From Pseudomonas helleri (lineage in GTDB: Bacteria > Pseudomonadota > Gammaproteobacteria > Pseudomonadales > Pseudomonadaceae), in contig NZ_WIWC01000002.1 in assembly GCF_009600315.1 (NCBI RefSeq), positions 62,001 to 126,000 on the forward strand: a stretch of 64,000 nucleotides of DNA, written 5' to 3'. Within the stretch, counting starts at the first letter, position 1; every line of letters starts with the position of its first letter. The translations under genes were made by a program, and so were the position numbers. Under the pieces are notes generated by a model that did not search any database, had not been told where the DNA came from, and saw nothing but the letters and a program-made list of their open reading frames with translations. Of the stretch, positions 1-7,364 are shown piece after piece.

Positions 1-122
1 CCGCGTCCGGCGGCGAAGCCGTCGTAAATTCAGGTATCGCGTTTTATCAGGCATTACGCATCTACAGGTTTTACGATTGCTTCGCAACCGGACGCGGCCT
101 CGTTCCTACGGCAGCTGCTACG
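1..122. repeat. REP doublet (REPIN-like), left end cut by window
   Basis: Two inverted copies of a Pseudomonas REP-type palindrome flank a short variable centre. The left arm carries GCGTCCGGCGGCGAAGCCGTCG. The right arm carries the inverse, ending in GCAGCTGCTACGA. The same element recurs near 4.03, 35.7, 41.9 and 47.0 kb, always between genes. The window starts inside the left arm, so the outer end is missing. Such doublets are usually mobilised in trans by a RAYT transposase; none is encoded in this window. Confidence 0.8.
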
Positions 123-246
123 AACTCAAGACCCTTCCGACAATCACTGTGTGCTTTGGCGCATGGGGATATTGCGTGCGCAACCAATACTCATTGTTCC
201 TGCGGCCCATAAGTAATGGGGGCCCGAGACTCATAAGGATTGAGTA

Positions 247-687
247 ATGATGCGTACATTCACGACGGTAACTGGCCTGATACTGGGGCTTTTTGGCTCG
301 GCCGCGCTGGCCCTGGATCAGGTGCTGGAGGTCGAAATATTCAACGCAACGCAGCATGACATTGCGCCGGGTAAGGATTTTTCATGGTTGAACCCGCCAG
401 AAAACCTGGGCCATGACTTTGTTATTACACCGGGCAACAGTCAGGAATTGATGTATTACTTGCCCAAATCACGGGGCACCGAAGTATTCACCTATCAGCA
501 CGGTGAATACGCCTGTCATTTCGGCTTTGGCCACCTCACGCCAGATTCGGCCAACCTCAATCGTTGGGTCGGGGCCAAATCGGTGGGTTCACGGCCTGCT
601 CTCTGCAGTGCCGAGCTGATTGCCGTACCCGACGACGATGAGTTTGTCAGCCACGGCGGTTCACGTGTGATGTTTACGATGCGTTGA
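247..687 (+). CDS. Hypothetical secreted protein (146 aa)
   Basis: A small exported protein of unknown function. Residues 1-22 form a typical signal peptide with a hydrophobic core and an ALA cleavage site before Leu-Asp, so the mature protein of about 124 residues should be periplasmic or secreted. It contains two cysteines (in EYACHFGF and ALCSAEL) that could form a disulfide. The pattern of beta-strands and the phrase FTYQHGEYACHFGFGHL suggest a small all-beta domain. I do not recognise the family. The start is chosen because AAGGA lies 7 nt upstream; a second ATG follows directly. It stands alone, between a REP doublet and a terminator shared with the convergent mqo. Confidence 0.75.
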   Translation: MMRTFTTVTGLILGLFGSAALALDQVLEVEIFNATQHDIAPGKDFSWLNPPENLGHDFVITPGNSQELMYYLPKSRGTEVFTYQHGEYACHFGFGHLTPDSANLNRWVGAKSVGSRPALCSAELIAVPDDDEFVSHGGSRVMFTMR

Positions 688-697
688 GTGCCATAAA

Positions 698-735
698 AAA
701 ACCCGCGCTCCATTGTGGGGCGCGGGCTTTTTACG
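698..735. terminator. Bidirectional intrinsic terminator
   Basis: CCCGCGCTCC pairs with GGGGCGCGGG (one T-G wobble). A-runs lie on the left and T-runs on the right, so it can end both the secreted-protein gene and the convergent mqo. Confidence 0.8.
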
Positions 736-758
736 CGCCCTTTAATGGGGCGCAGGTG

Positions 759-2264
759 TTACGCGATGCTGGTGGTGGTGCTCGGTGCGACCAACTCCAG
801 CAACTCGGAGTTGCGGGTGCTGATTTCACGGTACAACTGAGCGTCGGTTTCGAGGACTTTTTCCCGAGCCGGAAAAATTTCCTTGAGCTTGGTTGCCCAT
901 TCACCTTTGGCTTTATCAGCGAAGCAGCGCTCAATCAGATCAAGCATGATCGAAACAGTAACGGATGCGCCCGGCGAAGCGCCCAGTAGAGCAGCCAATG
1001 AGCCGTCTTTGGCCGCTACCAGTTCAGTACCGAACTGCAACACACCGCCTTTTTTCGGGTCTTTCTTGATGATCTGAACCCGCTGCCCGGCCACTTCAAG
1101 GCGCCAGTCTTCAGCTTTGGCCTGTGGATAAAAGCGACGCAGGGACTGCAGGCGTTGTTCCATCGACTGACGCACTTCGCTGACCAGGTATTTGGTGAGG
1201 TCCATGTTGTCGCGGGCCACGGCGAGCATTGGTCCGATGTTACCCAAACGAATCGACATCGGCAGGTCAAGGAACGAGCCGTGCTTGAGGAACTTGGTGG
1301 TGAAACCGGCGTACGGTCCAAACAGCAGGGACTTTTTGCCATCGACCACACGGGTGTCCAAATGCGGCACCGACATCGGTGGCGAGCCAACCGCTGCCTG
1401 GCTGTACACCTTGGCCTGATGCTGTTTGACCACGTCCGGGTTGTCGCAACGCAACCACTGACCGCTAACCGGGAAGCCGCCGTAACCTTTGCTTTCTTCG
1501 ATGCCTGAAGCTTGAAGCAGTGGCAAGGCTGCGCCGCCAGCGCCCAGGAACACGAACTTGGCATCAATGTGGCGGGTGTTGCCGCTATTGATGTCTTTGA
1601 TGCTCACGGTCCAGCCGCTGCCATTGCGTTTGAGGCCAGTGACTTTTTTGCTGTACTTGATCTGAGTGTCCGGTGCGCTGCCCAGATGCTTGAGCAATTG
1701 CTGGGTCAGGGCGCCGAAGTTGACGTCAGTCCCCTGCATCACGCGAGTGGCCGAGATGCGCTGGTCCGCAGGGCGGCCCGGCATCATCAAGGGCATCCAC
1801 TCGTTCATGACGGTTTTGTCTTCGGTGTATTCCATGTCGGCAAACGCATGGTGCTGGCTCAGCACTTCAAAGCGTTTTTTCAGGAAGGAAACCCCTTTTT
1901 CGCCTTCAACGTAGCTCAGGTGAGGAACCGGGCTGATGAAGGATTTGCACGAGCCGAAGGTGCCTTTTTGCGCCAGATAGGCCCAAAACTGTTTCGACAC
2001 CTCGAACTGGGCATTGATATGCACAGCCTTTTTGATGTCAATCGAGCCATCGGCCGCTTGCGGCGTGTAGTTCAGTTCACAAAGACCAGCGTGACCGGTG
2101 CCTGCGTTGTTCCACGGGTTGGAACTTTCTGCAGCACCTGAGTCCATCTGCTCAACAACTTCCAGCGTAATGCCGGGGTCGAGCTCTTTGAGCAGCACGG
2201 CAAGCGTGGCACTCATGATGCCCGCTCCAACCAGTACTACGTCGACTGCTTCGTTATGCGCCAT
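759..2264 (-). CDS. mqo: Malate:quinone oxidoreductase
   Basis: FAD-dependent, membrane-associated enzyme of the TCA cycle. It oxidises L-malate to oxaloacetate and passes electrons to the quinone pool, and it often replaces or assists NAD-malate dehydrogenase in pseudomonads. The 501-residue product begins [20 protein letters not shown], with the N-terminal dinucleotide-binding glycine motif at about residues 11-16. It also has family-typical stretches such as [22 protein letters not shown] and the C-terminal [20 protein letters not shown]. The length matches the family (about 500 aa). I chose the ATG at 2264 because GGAG precedes it by 9 nt and the FAD motif then sits at the normal distance; an upstream in-frame ATG would add 22 unrelated residues. 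It is monocistronic. Confidence 0.96.
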   Translation of the reverse strand: MAHNEAVDVVLVGAGIMSATLAVLLKELDPGITLEVVEQMDSGAAESSNPWNNAGTGHAGLCELNYTPQAADGSIDIKKAVHINAQFEVSKQFWAYLAQKGTFGSCKSFISPVPHLSYVEGEKGVSFLKKRFEVLSQHHAFADMEYTEDKTVMNEWMPLMMPGRPADQRISATRVMQGTDVNFGALTQQLLKHLGSAPDTQIKYSKKVTGLKRNGSGWTVSIKDINSGNTRHIDAKFVFLGAGGAALPLLQASGIEESKGYGGFPVSGQWLRCDNPDVVKQHQAKVYSQAAVGSPPMSVPHLDTRVVDGKKSLLFGPYAGFTTKFLKHGSFLDLPMSIRLGNIGPMLAVARDNMDLTKYLVSEVRQSMEQRLQSLRRFYPQAKAEDWRLEVAGQRVQIIKKDPKKGGVLQFGTELVAAKDGSLAALLGASPGASVTVSIMLDLIERCFADKAKGEWATKLKEIFPAREKVLETDAQLYREISTRNSELLELVAPSTTTSIA

Positions 2265-3090
2265 TAACGCGTCTCCAAAATCTACGGCACCAAATTGACG
2301 GCATGGCTGGCAGGTGTTTCGAGGCAGCATTCAGGTAAGCCTCGAACCACACTTGACCAGGATTGCCATGTCCGATTTTCGCAATTTCCTGCAACTTCAG
2401 CGGACGCTACCAACCGGGCCTTGAAGGTTCATATGAACGCATTTCGGTCCCCGGCAGGCAATTCGACTTAAGGTCTAGAGCGTCCGGTTGTGCAACCAAA
2501 TCCGTATGCGGACAGGCTTCAGTCTCGTGCTGTGGAGCCGACTTCGATCCTGCTTGGTGAGGTTTTCTCAGACGCTAATGGTGCATGTTCAGACGCAAAA
2601 CTTTTCATTTGCTCGCCACACTCTTGTGAAGTTGTGAAAACCCGTTTTTTTTCACGCTCTCTTGAAGACGTGAACCTCAAAAAAGGGCTGTCGCACACAG
2701 GGCACCCAGTGCAGGGGCCGAGCGTTTGAACAGCTCTGGCAGATCGTGTGAAAAGTGGTGATTTACGCAAAAAAAATCAAGCGTACCCTTCGCACAGAAT
2801 CTGTGTGGGCGGCTCTCTGTGGGCAATACGGAGGAGTTAATGCAGTGCATCAACGGTGCTGCGAGGCCCGATCAGGAGACGTCCTTATAATCGGGGGGAG
2901 AGTGTAACGAAGAAACGCGGGCAATTGATCCTGTTTAATGACTTTTATTGGCTCGCTGGTCAATTTCTTTGCCTGCGACCAACTGTCGCCGGGCAATGCG
3001 TGTAAAAAGGGCTTGAGCAAGCGGCTAGTTAGCGAGCGCAGAGCACCGCTATACTGGCGACCTGTTTTACCCAGTCCTGGAGAGATGAGC
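2265..3090. other. Long gap with no supported gene
   Basis: About 800 bases between mqo and the next lipoprotein gene. Short open frames here lack ribosome-binding sites, recognisable motifs and typical codon use. Several A/T runs (near 2645, 2685 and 2768) and the partial hairpin CGCACAGAATCTGTGTG near 2800 could belong to a small RNA or the mqo leader, but I cannot support a specific call. Confidence 0.5.
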
Positions 3091-3675
3091 ATGTTGCAAC
3101 GCCTGTTGTTCGGTTTGATTACAGTGACCAGTTTGACCCTGGTCGGCTGCGCCCACAGCCCGCAGCAAATCAGCCCGCAACCCAAGCTGACGACGCAACT
3201 GGCCCCCATTGGGCGTGGCCAACCGGTGATCGTACGCGTGGTAGACGGTCGTCCTTCACCAACCCTGGGAACGCGCGGTGGCATGTACCCGGAAACCAGT
3301 GCGATCACCGTCAGCAGCGCCGACGTGGTGCCTAAACTCCAGGCTCAGGCTGAAGCGGCCGTGCGTTTGCTGGGTTTCACCCCCACCAGCAGTGCTTCCA
3401 ATGCACCGACACTGACCGTGACGTTGGCGGAGCTGAAGTATCAATCGCCCAAAGACACCATGTACGTGACCGAAGCCACCATTGGTGCGACCTTTCGCTC
3501 TGATGTGAAGAACGGCGGGCGTACCTACAGTGGCCGTTATGGCGCCTCGCTGGATCAGCGCTTCGGTATGGCACCCAATCAGGAAACCAACACCAAGCTG
3601 GTCAGCGATGTGTTGAGCGACGCACTGACCCGCGTGTTCAAAGACCCAAGCATTGGTCGTTTGCTGAGCGAGTAA
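3091..3675 (+). CDS. YajG-family outer-membrane lipoprotein
   Basis: Predicted lipoprotein of 194 residues. The N-terminal hydrophobic stretch ends in the lipobox LVGC, with the modified Cys near residue 19; Ala-His follow, so outer-membrane sorting is expected. The rest fits the YajG/YajI-like domain: a VRVVDGRP strand, TRGGMYP and a C-terminal helix-rich LVSDVLSDALTRVF. The role of this family is poorly known; it is an envelope lipoprotein of unknown function. The ATG at 3091 is preferred over the ATG at 3085 because GGAG ends 8 nt before it; a much longer upstream reading would bury the signal peptide. A strong terminator follows directly. Confidence 0.85.
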   Translation: MLQRLLFGLITVTSLTLVGCAHSPQQISPQPKLTTQLAPIGRGQPVIVRVVDGRPSPTLGTRGGMYPETSAITVSSADVVPKLQAQAEAAVRLLGFTPTSSASNAPTLTVTLAELKYQSPKDTMYVTEATIGATFRSDVKNGGRTYSGRYGASLDQRFGMAPNQETNTKLVSDVLSDALTRVFKDPSIGRLLSE

Positions 3676-3690
3676 TCGCCTGTAAACAAA

Positions 3691-3721
3691 AAGCCCGAAC
3701 GTGCAGCGTTCGGGCTTTTTT
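3691..3721 (+). terminator. Intrinsic terminator
   Basis: AAGCCCGAACG and CGTTCGGGCTT pair around a TGCA loop, followed by a T-run; the A-run on the other side could also serve the minus-strand gene at 3735. Confidence 0.85.
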
Positions 3722-3734
3722 GTGCGTGCTGTAT

Positions 3735-3941
3735 TCAGGCCGCTTCGGCATACACCTCAAGGCGACTGACCCCGGTGAGCAGATCCAGCTCGGGCAGATC
3801 GGCATGGGTGTGGCCGCTCAAGGCGCAAAAGACCAGCCAGTGGTGGTCCTGCACGTTAAAGGCCAAGCCCTCGATCAGTGCTTGCTGTTCGTCGCTGGGG
3901 GCGATGAGGTAAAGACGGTCCTGATTTTCGGCGTGCAGCAT
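3735..3941 (-). CDS. Conserved small hypothetical protein (68 aa)
   Basis: A short, probably cytosolic protein without signal peptide, membrane segment or recognised motif. It is slightly acidic and reads like a compact alpha/beta fold (DRLYLIAPSDEQQALIEGL, then DHHWLVFCALSG). The gene is supported by GGAG 6 nt before the ATG at 3941, by Pseudomonas-like codon use and by placement between a terminator and its own start. No operon partner is evident. Function unknown. Confidence 0.6.
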   Translation of the reverse strand: MLHAENQDRLYLIAPSDEQQALIEGLAFNVQDHHWLVFCALSGHTHADLPELDLLTGVSRLEVYAEAA

Positions 3942-4027
3942 GACAAGCTCCGTGTCGGTGTCGAGGGGCCACAGAATGGCCTGTCTTGATGACGATACGG
4001 TGACAGCAAAAATTAGCCCCCGATATT

Positions 4028-4150
4028 CTCGTAGCAGTTGCCGAAGGCGACGTCCGATTGCGCAGCGATCGTAAGATCTGTGGTCGCGGTGCGTCTGAAT
4101 AATTACGACGACTGCGTCGCCGGACGCAGCCTCCGGCAGCTGCTACGAGA
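4028..4150. repeat. REP doublet (REPIN-like)
   Basis: Left arm CTCGTAGCAGTTGCCGAAGG and right arm CCTCCGGCAGCTGCTACGAG are inverted copies. Each continues inward with a CGTCCGATTG or GTCGCCGGACGC core. It is the same family as the elements at 1, 35.7, 41.9 and 47.0 kb. Confidence 0.85.
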
Positions 4151-4159
4151 ATGAGAGGG

Positions 4160-5323
4160 TTAGAGGGGCAACCCGGCCTTGATCCGGTATTGGTTGCGCA
4201 CCGGCATCGCGTATTGCAGTACCAGATACGGGCGGTGTTCGACCGGGCAGGCATCAAGGCGGCGTTGCCATTCCTGTTGAGCCTTGGCCAGTTCGTCGGC
4301 GGGGAACACCTGCGCGGCCTTGGGCACCTGCAATTGCGGGTCTGCGTCGCTCCACTGGGCATACGCCAGGTAGTGCGCAGGGAACAGGCGATAGCCACTC
4401 AGAATATGACGGTCCATTTCGGCAGCCAGCAATTTGCTGTCTTCGAAGGCTTCAGTCACGGGTTCGGCAAAGTTGATGTGCACGCGGCCTTTGTAGCCGG
4501 TAATACCGTTGGCGATGCTGGTGTCGTCTTCGCCCGGTGCTTTGGTGTAAGTGCCGGTGGTGGCGCGGATATATAATTCGCGGGCCTTGGCCTGATCACA
4601 GGGGTCGTATTCGTAGCTGATCGACACCGGCGTGAGGTTCAGCGACTGGATTACCTCGGCAAAAGGCTCGTTTTTACGGCTCATGTGGAACATTTTCAGG
4701 ATCGCTGAATCTGTACGGTCATCACCGTCCTTGGCGCGGCCTTCGGCCTGGGCAATCCAGATCGACTGGCAATCATTGACGATCGAATGATTGATATAGG
4801 CCGACAGCAATTGGTACGCCGCCAGCTTTTCGCGACGCCCGGTGATTGAGCGGTGCACGATAAAGCTCTTGTTCAGGCGCATCAGGTCGCTGACAAAAGG
4901 CTTTTGCAGGAGGTTGTCGCCAATGGCGATACGTGGCGTTGGCAGGCCCGCGTGATACACCGCGTAGTTGACGAAAGCCGGGTCCATCACGATGTCGCGG
5001 TGGTTGGCCAGAAACAGATACGCACTGCCGGGCTTGAGTCGCTCCACGCCGGTATAGGTCACGCCGTCTGTGGCGTGACCGATGGTGCGGTCGACATAGA
5101 CTTCAACTTTGTCCTGTAAAGTGGCGACCGAAGTGACACCTGCGAATTCTTTGCGCAGGCGATGCGCTATAAGGGGACGTAACAACCAGCCGAAAGCGCC
5201 CGCCAGACGCGGAAAGCGGAAGTGGGTCAGGATTTGCAGAAACGCCTTGTCGCCGAGCAGCCGGGCCAGCACGGCTGGGACTTCGGCGTCGTTGTAAGGT
5301 CGGATGCTATCGAATTCGCCCAT
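4160..5323 (-). CDS. PlsC-like glycerolipid acyltransferase
   Basis: Predicted membrane-associated acyltransferase of the 1-acylglycerol-3-phosphate/glycerol-3-phosphate acyltransferase superfamily, transferring an acyl chain to a lipid or small acceptor. The core motif is [13 protein letters not shown] (near residue 120), where the catalytic His is followed by Asp at +6 instead of the classic His-X4-Asp. A second motif, [13 protein letters not shown], corresponds to the family's EGTRS block that binds the phosphate of the acceptor. At 387 residues it is longer than PlsC (about 240), with extra N- and C-terminal regions, so the true substrate is uncertain. The ATG at 5323 is chosen for the AAGAGAG just upstream; an ATG sits directly before it. 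It is divergent from the small Cys-rich gene at 5430. Confidence 0.8.
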   Translation of the reverse strand: MGEFDSIRPYNDAEVPAVLARLLGDKAFLQILTHFRFPRLAGAFGWLLRPLIAHRLRKEFAGVTSVATLQDKVEVYVDRTIGHATDGVTYTGVERLKPGSAYLFLANHRDIVMDPAFVNYAVYHAGLPTPRIAIGDNLLQKPFVSDLMRLNKSFIVHRSITGRREKLAAYQLLSAYINHSIVNDCQSIWIAQAEGRAKDGDDRTDSAILKMFHMSRKNEPFAEVIQSLNLTPVSISYEYDPCDQAKARELYIRATTGTYTKAPGEDDTSIANGITGYKGRVHINFAEPVTEAFEDSKLLAAEMDRHILSGYRLFPAHYLAYAQWSDADPQLQVPKAAQVFPADELAKAQQEWQRRLDACPVEHRPYLVLQYAMPVRNQYRIKAGLPL

Positions 5324-5429
5324 CATGCTCTCTTGTTGGAAACGGCTAAGGTTAGTACACAGGGCAGGACACAATAATAGCCCTGCAAATAGACGGCGAT
5401 TATACGCACAAGTCACTCTGGAGACCGCG

Positions 5430-5615
5430 ATGCTTGAGACCGAACCCTATGATTGCCCCTATTGCGGCGAGCCGGCTGAAGCGGTCATCGACCTGTCGGG
5501 CGGCGATCAGCAGTACATAGAAGACTGCCCGGTGTGTTGCCGTCCTATCGTGTTTACGCTTCAGACCGATGGTCATGAGTGGATGCTGGATGTACGCAGC
5601 GAGAATGAGGTGTGA
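5430..5615 (+). CDS. CPXCG-motif cysteine-rich small protein
   Basis: A 61-residue protein with two Cys pairs, CPYCG near the N terminus and CPVCC about 25 residues later. This is the layout of a small zinc ribbon, so metal binding and a structural or regulatory role are likely, but no partner is known. The residues between ([12 protein letters not shown]) are typical of the CPXCG family in gamma-proteobacteria. GGAG lies 6 nt before the ATG. It is directly followed by the DUF2007-like gene (TGA adjoining GTG), so the two are probably co-translated. Confidence 0.85.
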   Translation: MLETEPYDCPYCGEPAEAVIDLSGGDQQYIEDCPVCCRPIVFTLQTDGHEWMLDVRSENEV

Positions 5616-5885
5616 GTGACGGCCATGCGACGTATTTACGAGCCACAAAACTTGATGGAAGCCGAGCTTTTGCTGGGGATGCTGGACAGCGAGGGTGTTT
5701 TTGCCCGTCTTGACGGTCGCGATCTGGTGGGCGGTACAGGCGAGTTGCCCGCTCTGGGCTTGCTGGGACTGGCAGTGGCCGATGATCAGGCGCGGCACGC
5801 GCGCGAGCTGATCGATGCGTACAATGCGGCGTGTCCCGTGGCGGACGACGAGCCCCAAAGCTTCCCGGATGTGCTCGATTGTTGA
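5616..5885 (+). CDS. DUF2007-type putative signal-transducing protein
   Basis: A short soluble protein (89 aa) with the DUF2007 pattern: RRIYEPQNLMEAELLLGMLDSEGVFARLDG at the N terminus, then GLLGLAVADDQARHARELI. The fold resembles a small ferredoxin-like domain and is often annotated as a putative signal transducer. No biochemical role is established that I can name. The GTG at 5616 is chosen because GAGG precedes it by 5 nt and it abuts the stop of the Cys-rich gene; an ATG at 5625 would lie too far from that site. Confidence 0.8.
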   Translation: MTAMRRIYEPQNLMEAELLLGMLDSEGVFARLDGRDLVGGTGELPALGLLGLAVADDQARHARELIDAYNAACPVADDEPQSFPDVLDC

Positions 5886-5931
5886 GCCCCGTGTTTCTTG
5901 CCACCTTTATATAGAAGAGTTGTACAGCCCC

Positions 5932-6558
5932 ATGTGTGGACGTTTTGCCCTGTTTCGTTGGAACCCTGCGTTTGCAGCCTTGCCCGGTTTTCCGGCAGAT
6001 CAGCAGGCTCAGTGGAATATTTCGCCCAATGACTCGGTATTGATCCTGCGTGCCGATGCGCAACCCGGCCAGCGCACCCTGGCACGGGCACGCTGGGGGC
6101 TGACCCCGCCCTGGCTTACCGACCTGTCGCGCACCCCGGCCCATGCCCGCGCCGAAACGGTTGTCGAACAGCCCATGTTTCGCGATGCCTTTAACTTGCG
6201 TCGTTGCCTGATCCCGGCCAATGGTTTTTACGAATGGCGCGGCACGACCCGAAAGCGCCCTTATTGGCTGACGCCGGGCGAGGGGGCTTCGCTGTTTTTC
6301 GCGGGTATTTGGGAAGCGTACCCGGTGGACGGGCATGTGTGGCTGAGCACGGCGGTGATCACCCAAGCGGCGGCGAGTCAGCGTCGACCGTTGATTCTTG
6401 ATGAGGCGGGCCAGCAAGCCTGGCTCGACCCTGAAACTCCGCTGCATACCCTGCAAGCGCTATTGGCAGCGCCGCAATCGCCTTTGCGTGAGCGTCCGTT
6501 GGCGAATCTGGTCAATGATCCCAAGCTCAATGCCCCCGAGTGCTTGACGCCGGGTTAG
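5932..6558 (+). CDS. SRAP-domain (HMCES/YedK-type) abasic-site processing protein
   Basis: This family shields abasic sites in single-stranded DNA by forming a covalent thiazolidine link through Cys2 after removal of Met1. Here the product starts MCGRFALFR, so the key Cys is present and fixes the start at 5932. It also has WNISP, RWGLTP, HARAETV and the GFYEW block with the conserved Glu (near residue 100). At the place where E. coli YedK has HDRMPVIL the sequence reads SQRRPLIL, so the usual active-site His is absent. Length (208 aa) is normal. Its stop overlaps the convergent regulator gene by 4 nt. The family call is firm; the effect of the His change is unknown. Confidence 0.9.
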   Translation: MCGRFALFRWNPAFAALPGFPADQQAQWNISPNDSVLILRADAQPGQRTLARARWGLTPPWLTDLSRTPAHARAETVVEQPMFRDAFNLRRCLIPANGFYEWRGTTRKRPYWLTPGEGASLFFAGIWEAYPVDGHVWLSTAVITQAAASQRRPLILDEAGQQAWLDPETPLHTLQALLAAPQSPLRERPLANLVNDPKLNAPECLTPG

Positions 6559-7265
6559 GCCACCCGATTGGCGACACCACTCAACGCACCCCGGTCAGGA
6601 ATGGTCCAGTCCCGCCGTTGCCCTACCACCAGCCCCTGACGCTGCCAGTCTGCCAGCAAGCGATTAAGGGTCTCGGCCCGCACACCCAGTTTGGTCGCCA
6701 GTTGGCGTTGGTTCAGCGGTAGGTGAATAAGCCCGCTGCTGGCCTGCGGCTGTAAGCGCAGCAGGTAGTTGGCCAGCCGCTCGGCGGCGTTGCGGCCCAC
6801 CAGATTGTCCATCTCGTCAATGCGGGTGTTGAGCGCGCGGCCGGCCAGTTCCAGCATCTGCATGGCCAGTTGCGGATGGCTCAAGCAGGTCTTGTGCAAA
6901 CTGGCGCGGCTCATGCGGCACAGCTGGGTCGGTTCTGCCGTGCGGCAACTGACCGGGTAACGGCCGTCCTTCATGAACATCACGATGGGGGCCAGCAATT
7001 GGCCCGCCACCACGTGGTGGATGATGTGCTCTTCGCCTTCGGCGCTCAGGCGCAGGGTGTCCACGCGGCCGCCCAGGATCAAATAAAAATAATCCCCCGG
7101 CTGCCCCTGACTGAACACCATGTGCTGCTCGTCCAGCGCGCAATAACTCGCCCCTTTGAGCAGCGCCTCGCCCAGCACGGCTTGCAGGCCTTCCAGACCC
7201 AAAAAGCGACACATCACGGCCAGCGCCTGGGCGGATTGATGGTCGGTCAACTTGACATATGTCAT
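6555..7265 (-). CDS. Crp/Fnr-family transcriptional regulator
   Basis: A 236-residue regulator with an N-terminal cyclic-nucleotide-type beta-barrel (about residues 25-140, with VFSQGQPGDYFYLILGGRVDTLRL), a long dimerisation helix and a C-terminal winged helix-turn-helix (LPLNQRQLATKLGVRAETLNRLL). It lacks the clustered N-terminal cysteines of oxygen-sensing FNR/Anr, so its signal could be a ligand, heme or NO as in the Dnr branch; this is inference. It lies head-to-head with the TonB receptor/ABC operon, about 100 nt apart, and probably controls it. No clear ribosome-binding site precedes the ATG, which lies inside the palindrome TGACATATGTCA. Confidence 0.88.
   Translation of the reverse strand: MTYVKLTDHQSAQALAVMCRFLGLEGLQAVLGEALLKGASYCALDEQHMVFSQGQPGDYFYLILGGRVDTLRLSAEGEEHIIHHVVAGQLLAPIVMFMKDGRYPVSCRTAEPTQLCRMSRASLHKTCLSHPQLAMQMLELAGRALNTRIDEMDNLVGRNAAERLANYLLRLQPQASSGLIHLPLNQRQLATKLGVRAETLNRLLADWQRQGLVVGQRRDWTIPDRGALSGVANRVA
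7253..7264. promoter_or_regulatory. Palindrome at the regulator start, candidate operator
   Basis: TGACATATGTCA is a perfect 12-nt palindrome overlapping the start codon of the Crp-type regulator. A second short inverted repeat, TTGAGGTCAA, follows at 7265-7274. They could bind the regulator itself; no binding data are available. Confidence 0.35.
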
Positions 7266-7364
7266 TTGAGGTCAATACGCATTAGAGAATAATTGCTAAA
7301 TGGTAATACACATCATTAGCTTGCGTGGCAGGCATTGGTCGGGTATCGACAGATGAGGCGTGAC

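Noticed and set aside
5554..6456. Open frame antisense to the DUF2007 and SRAP genes
   Set aside because: Arg/Pro-rich shadow with no motif; both sense genes have clear families.
7275..7320. Possible Fur box before the TonB receptor
   Set aside because: The A/T-rich stretch GAGAATAATTGCTAAATGG matches too few positions of the Fur consensus to call by eye; a matrix scan would be needed.
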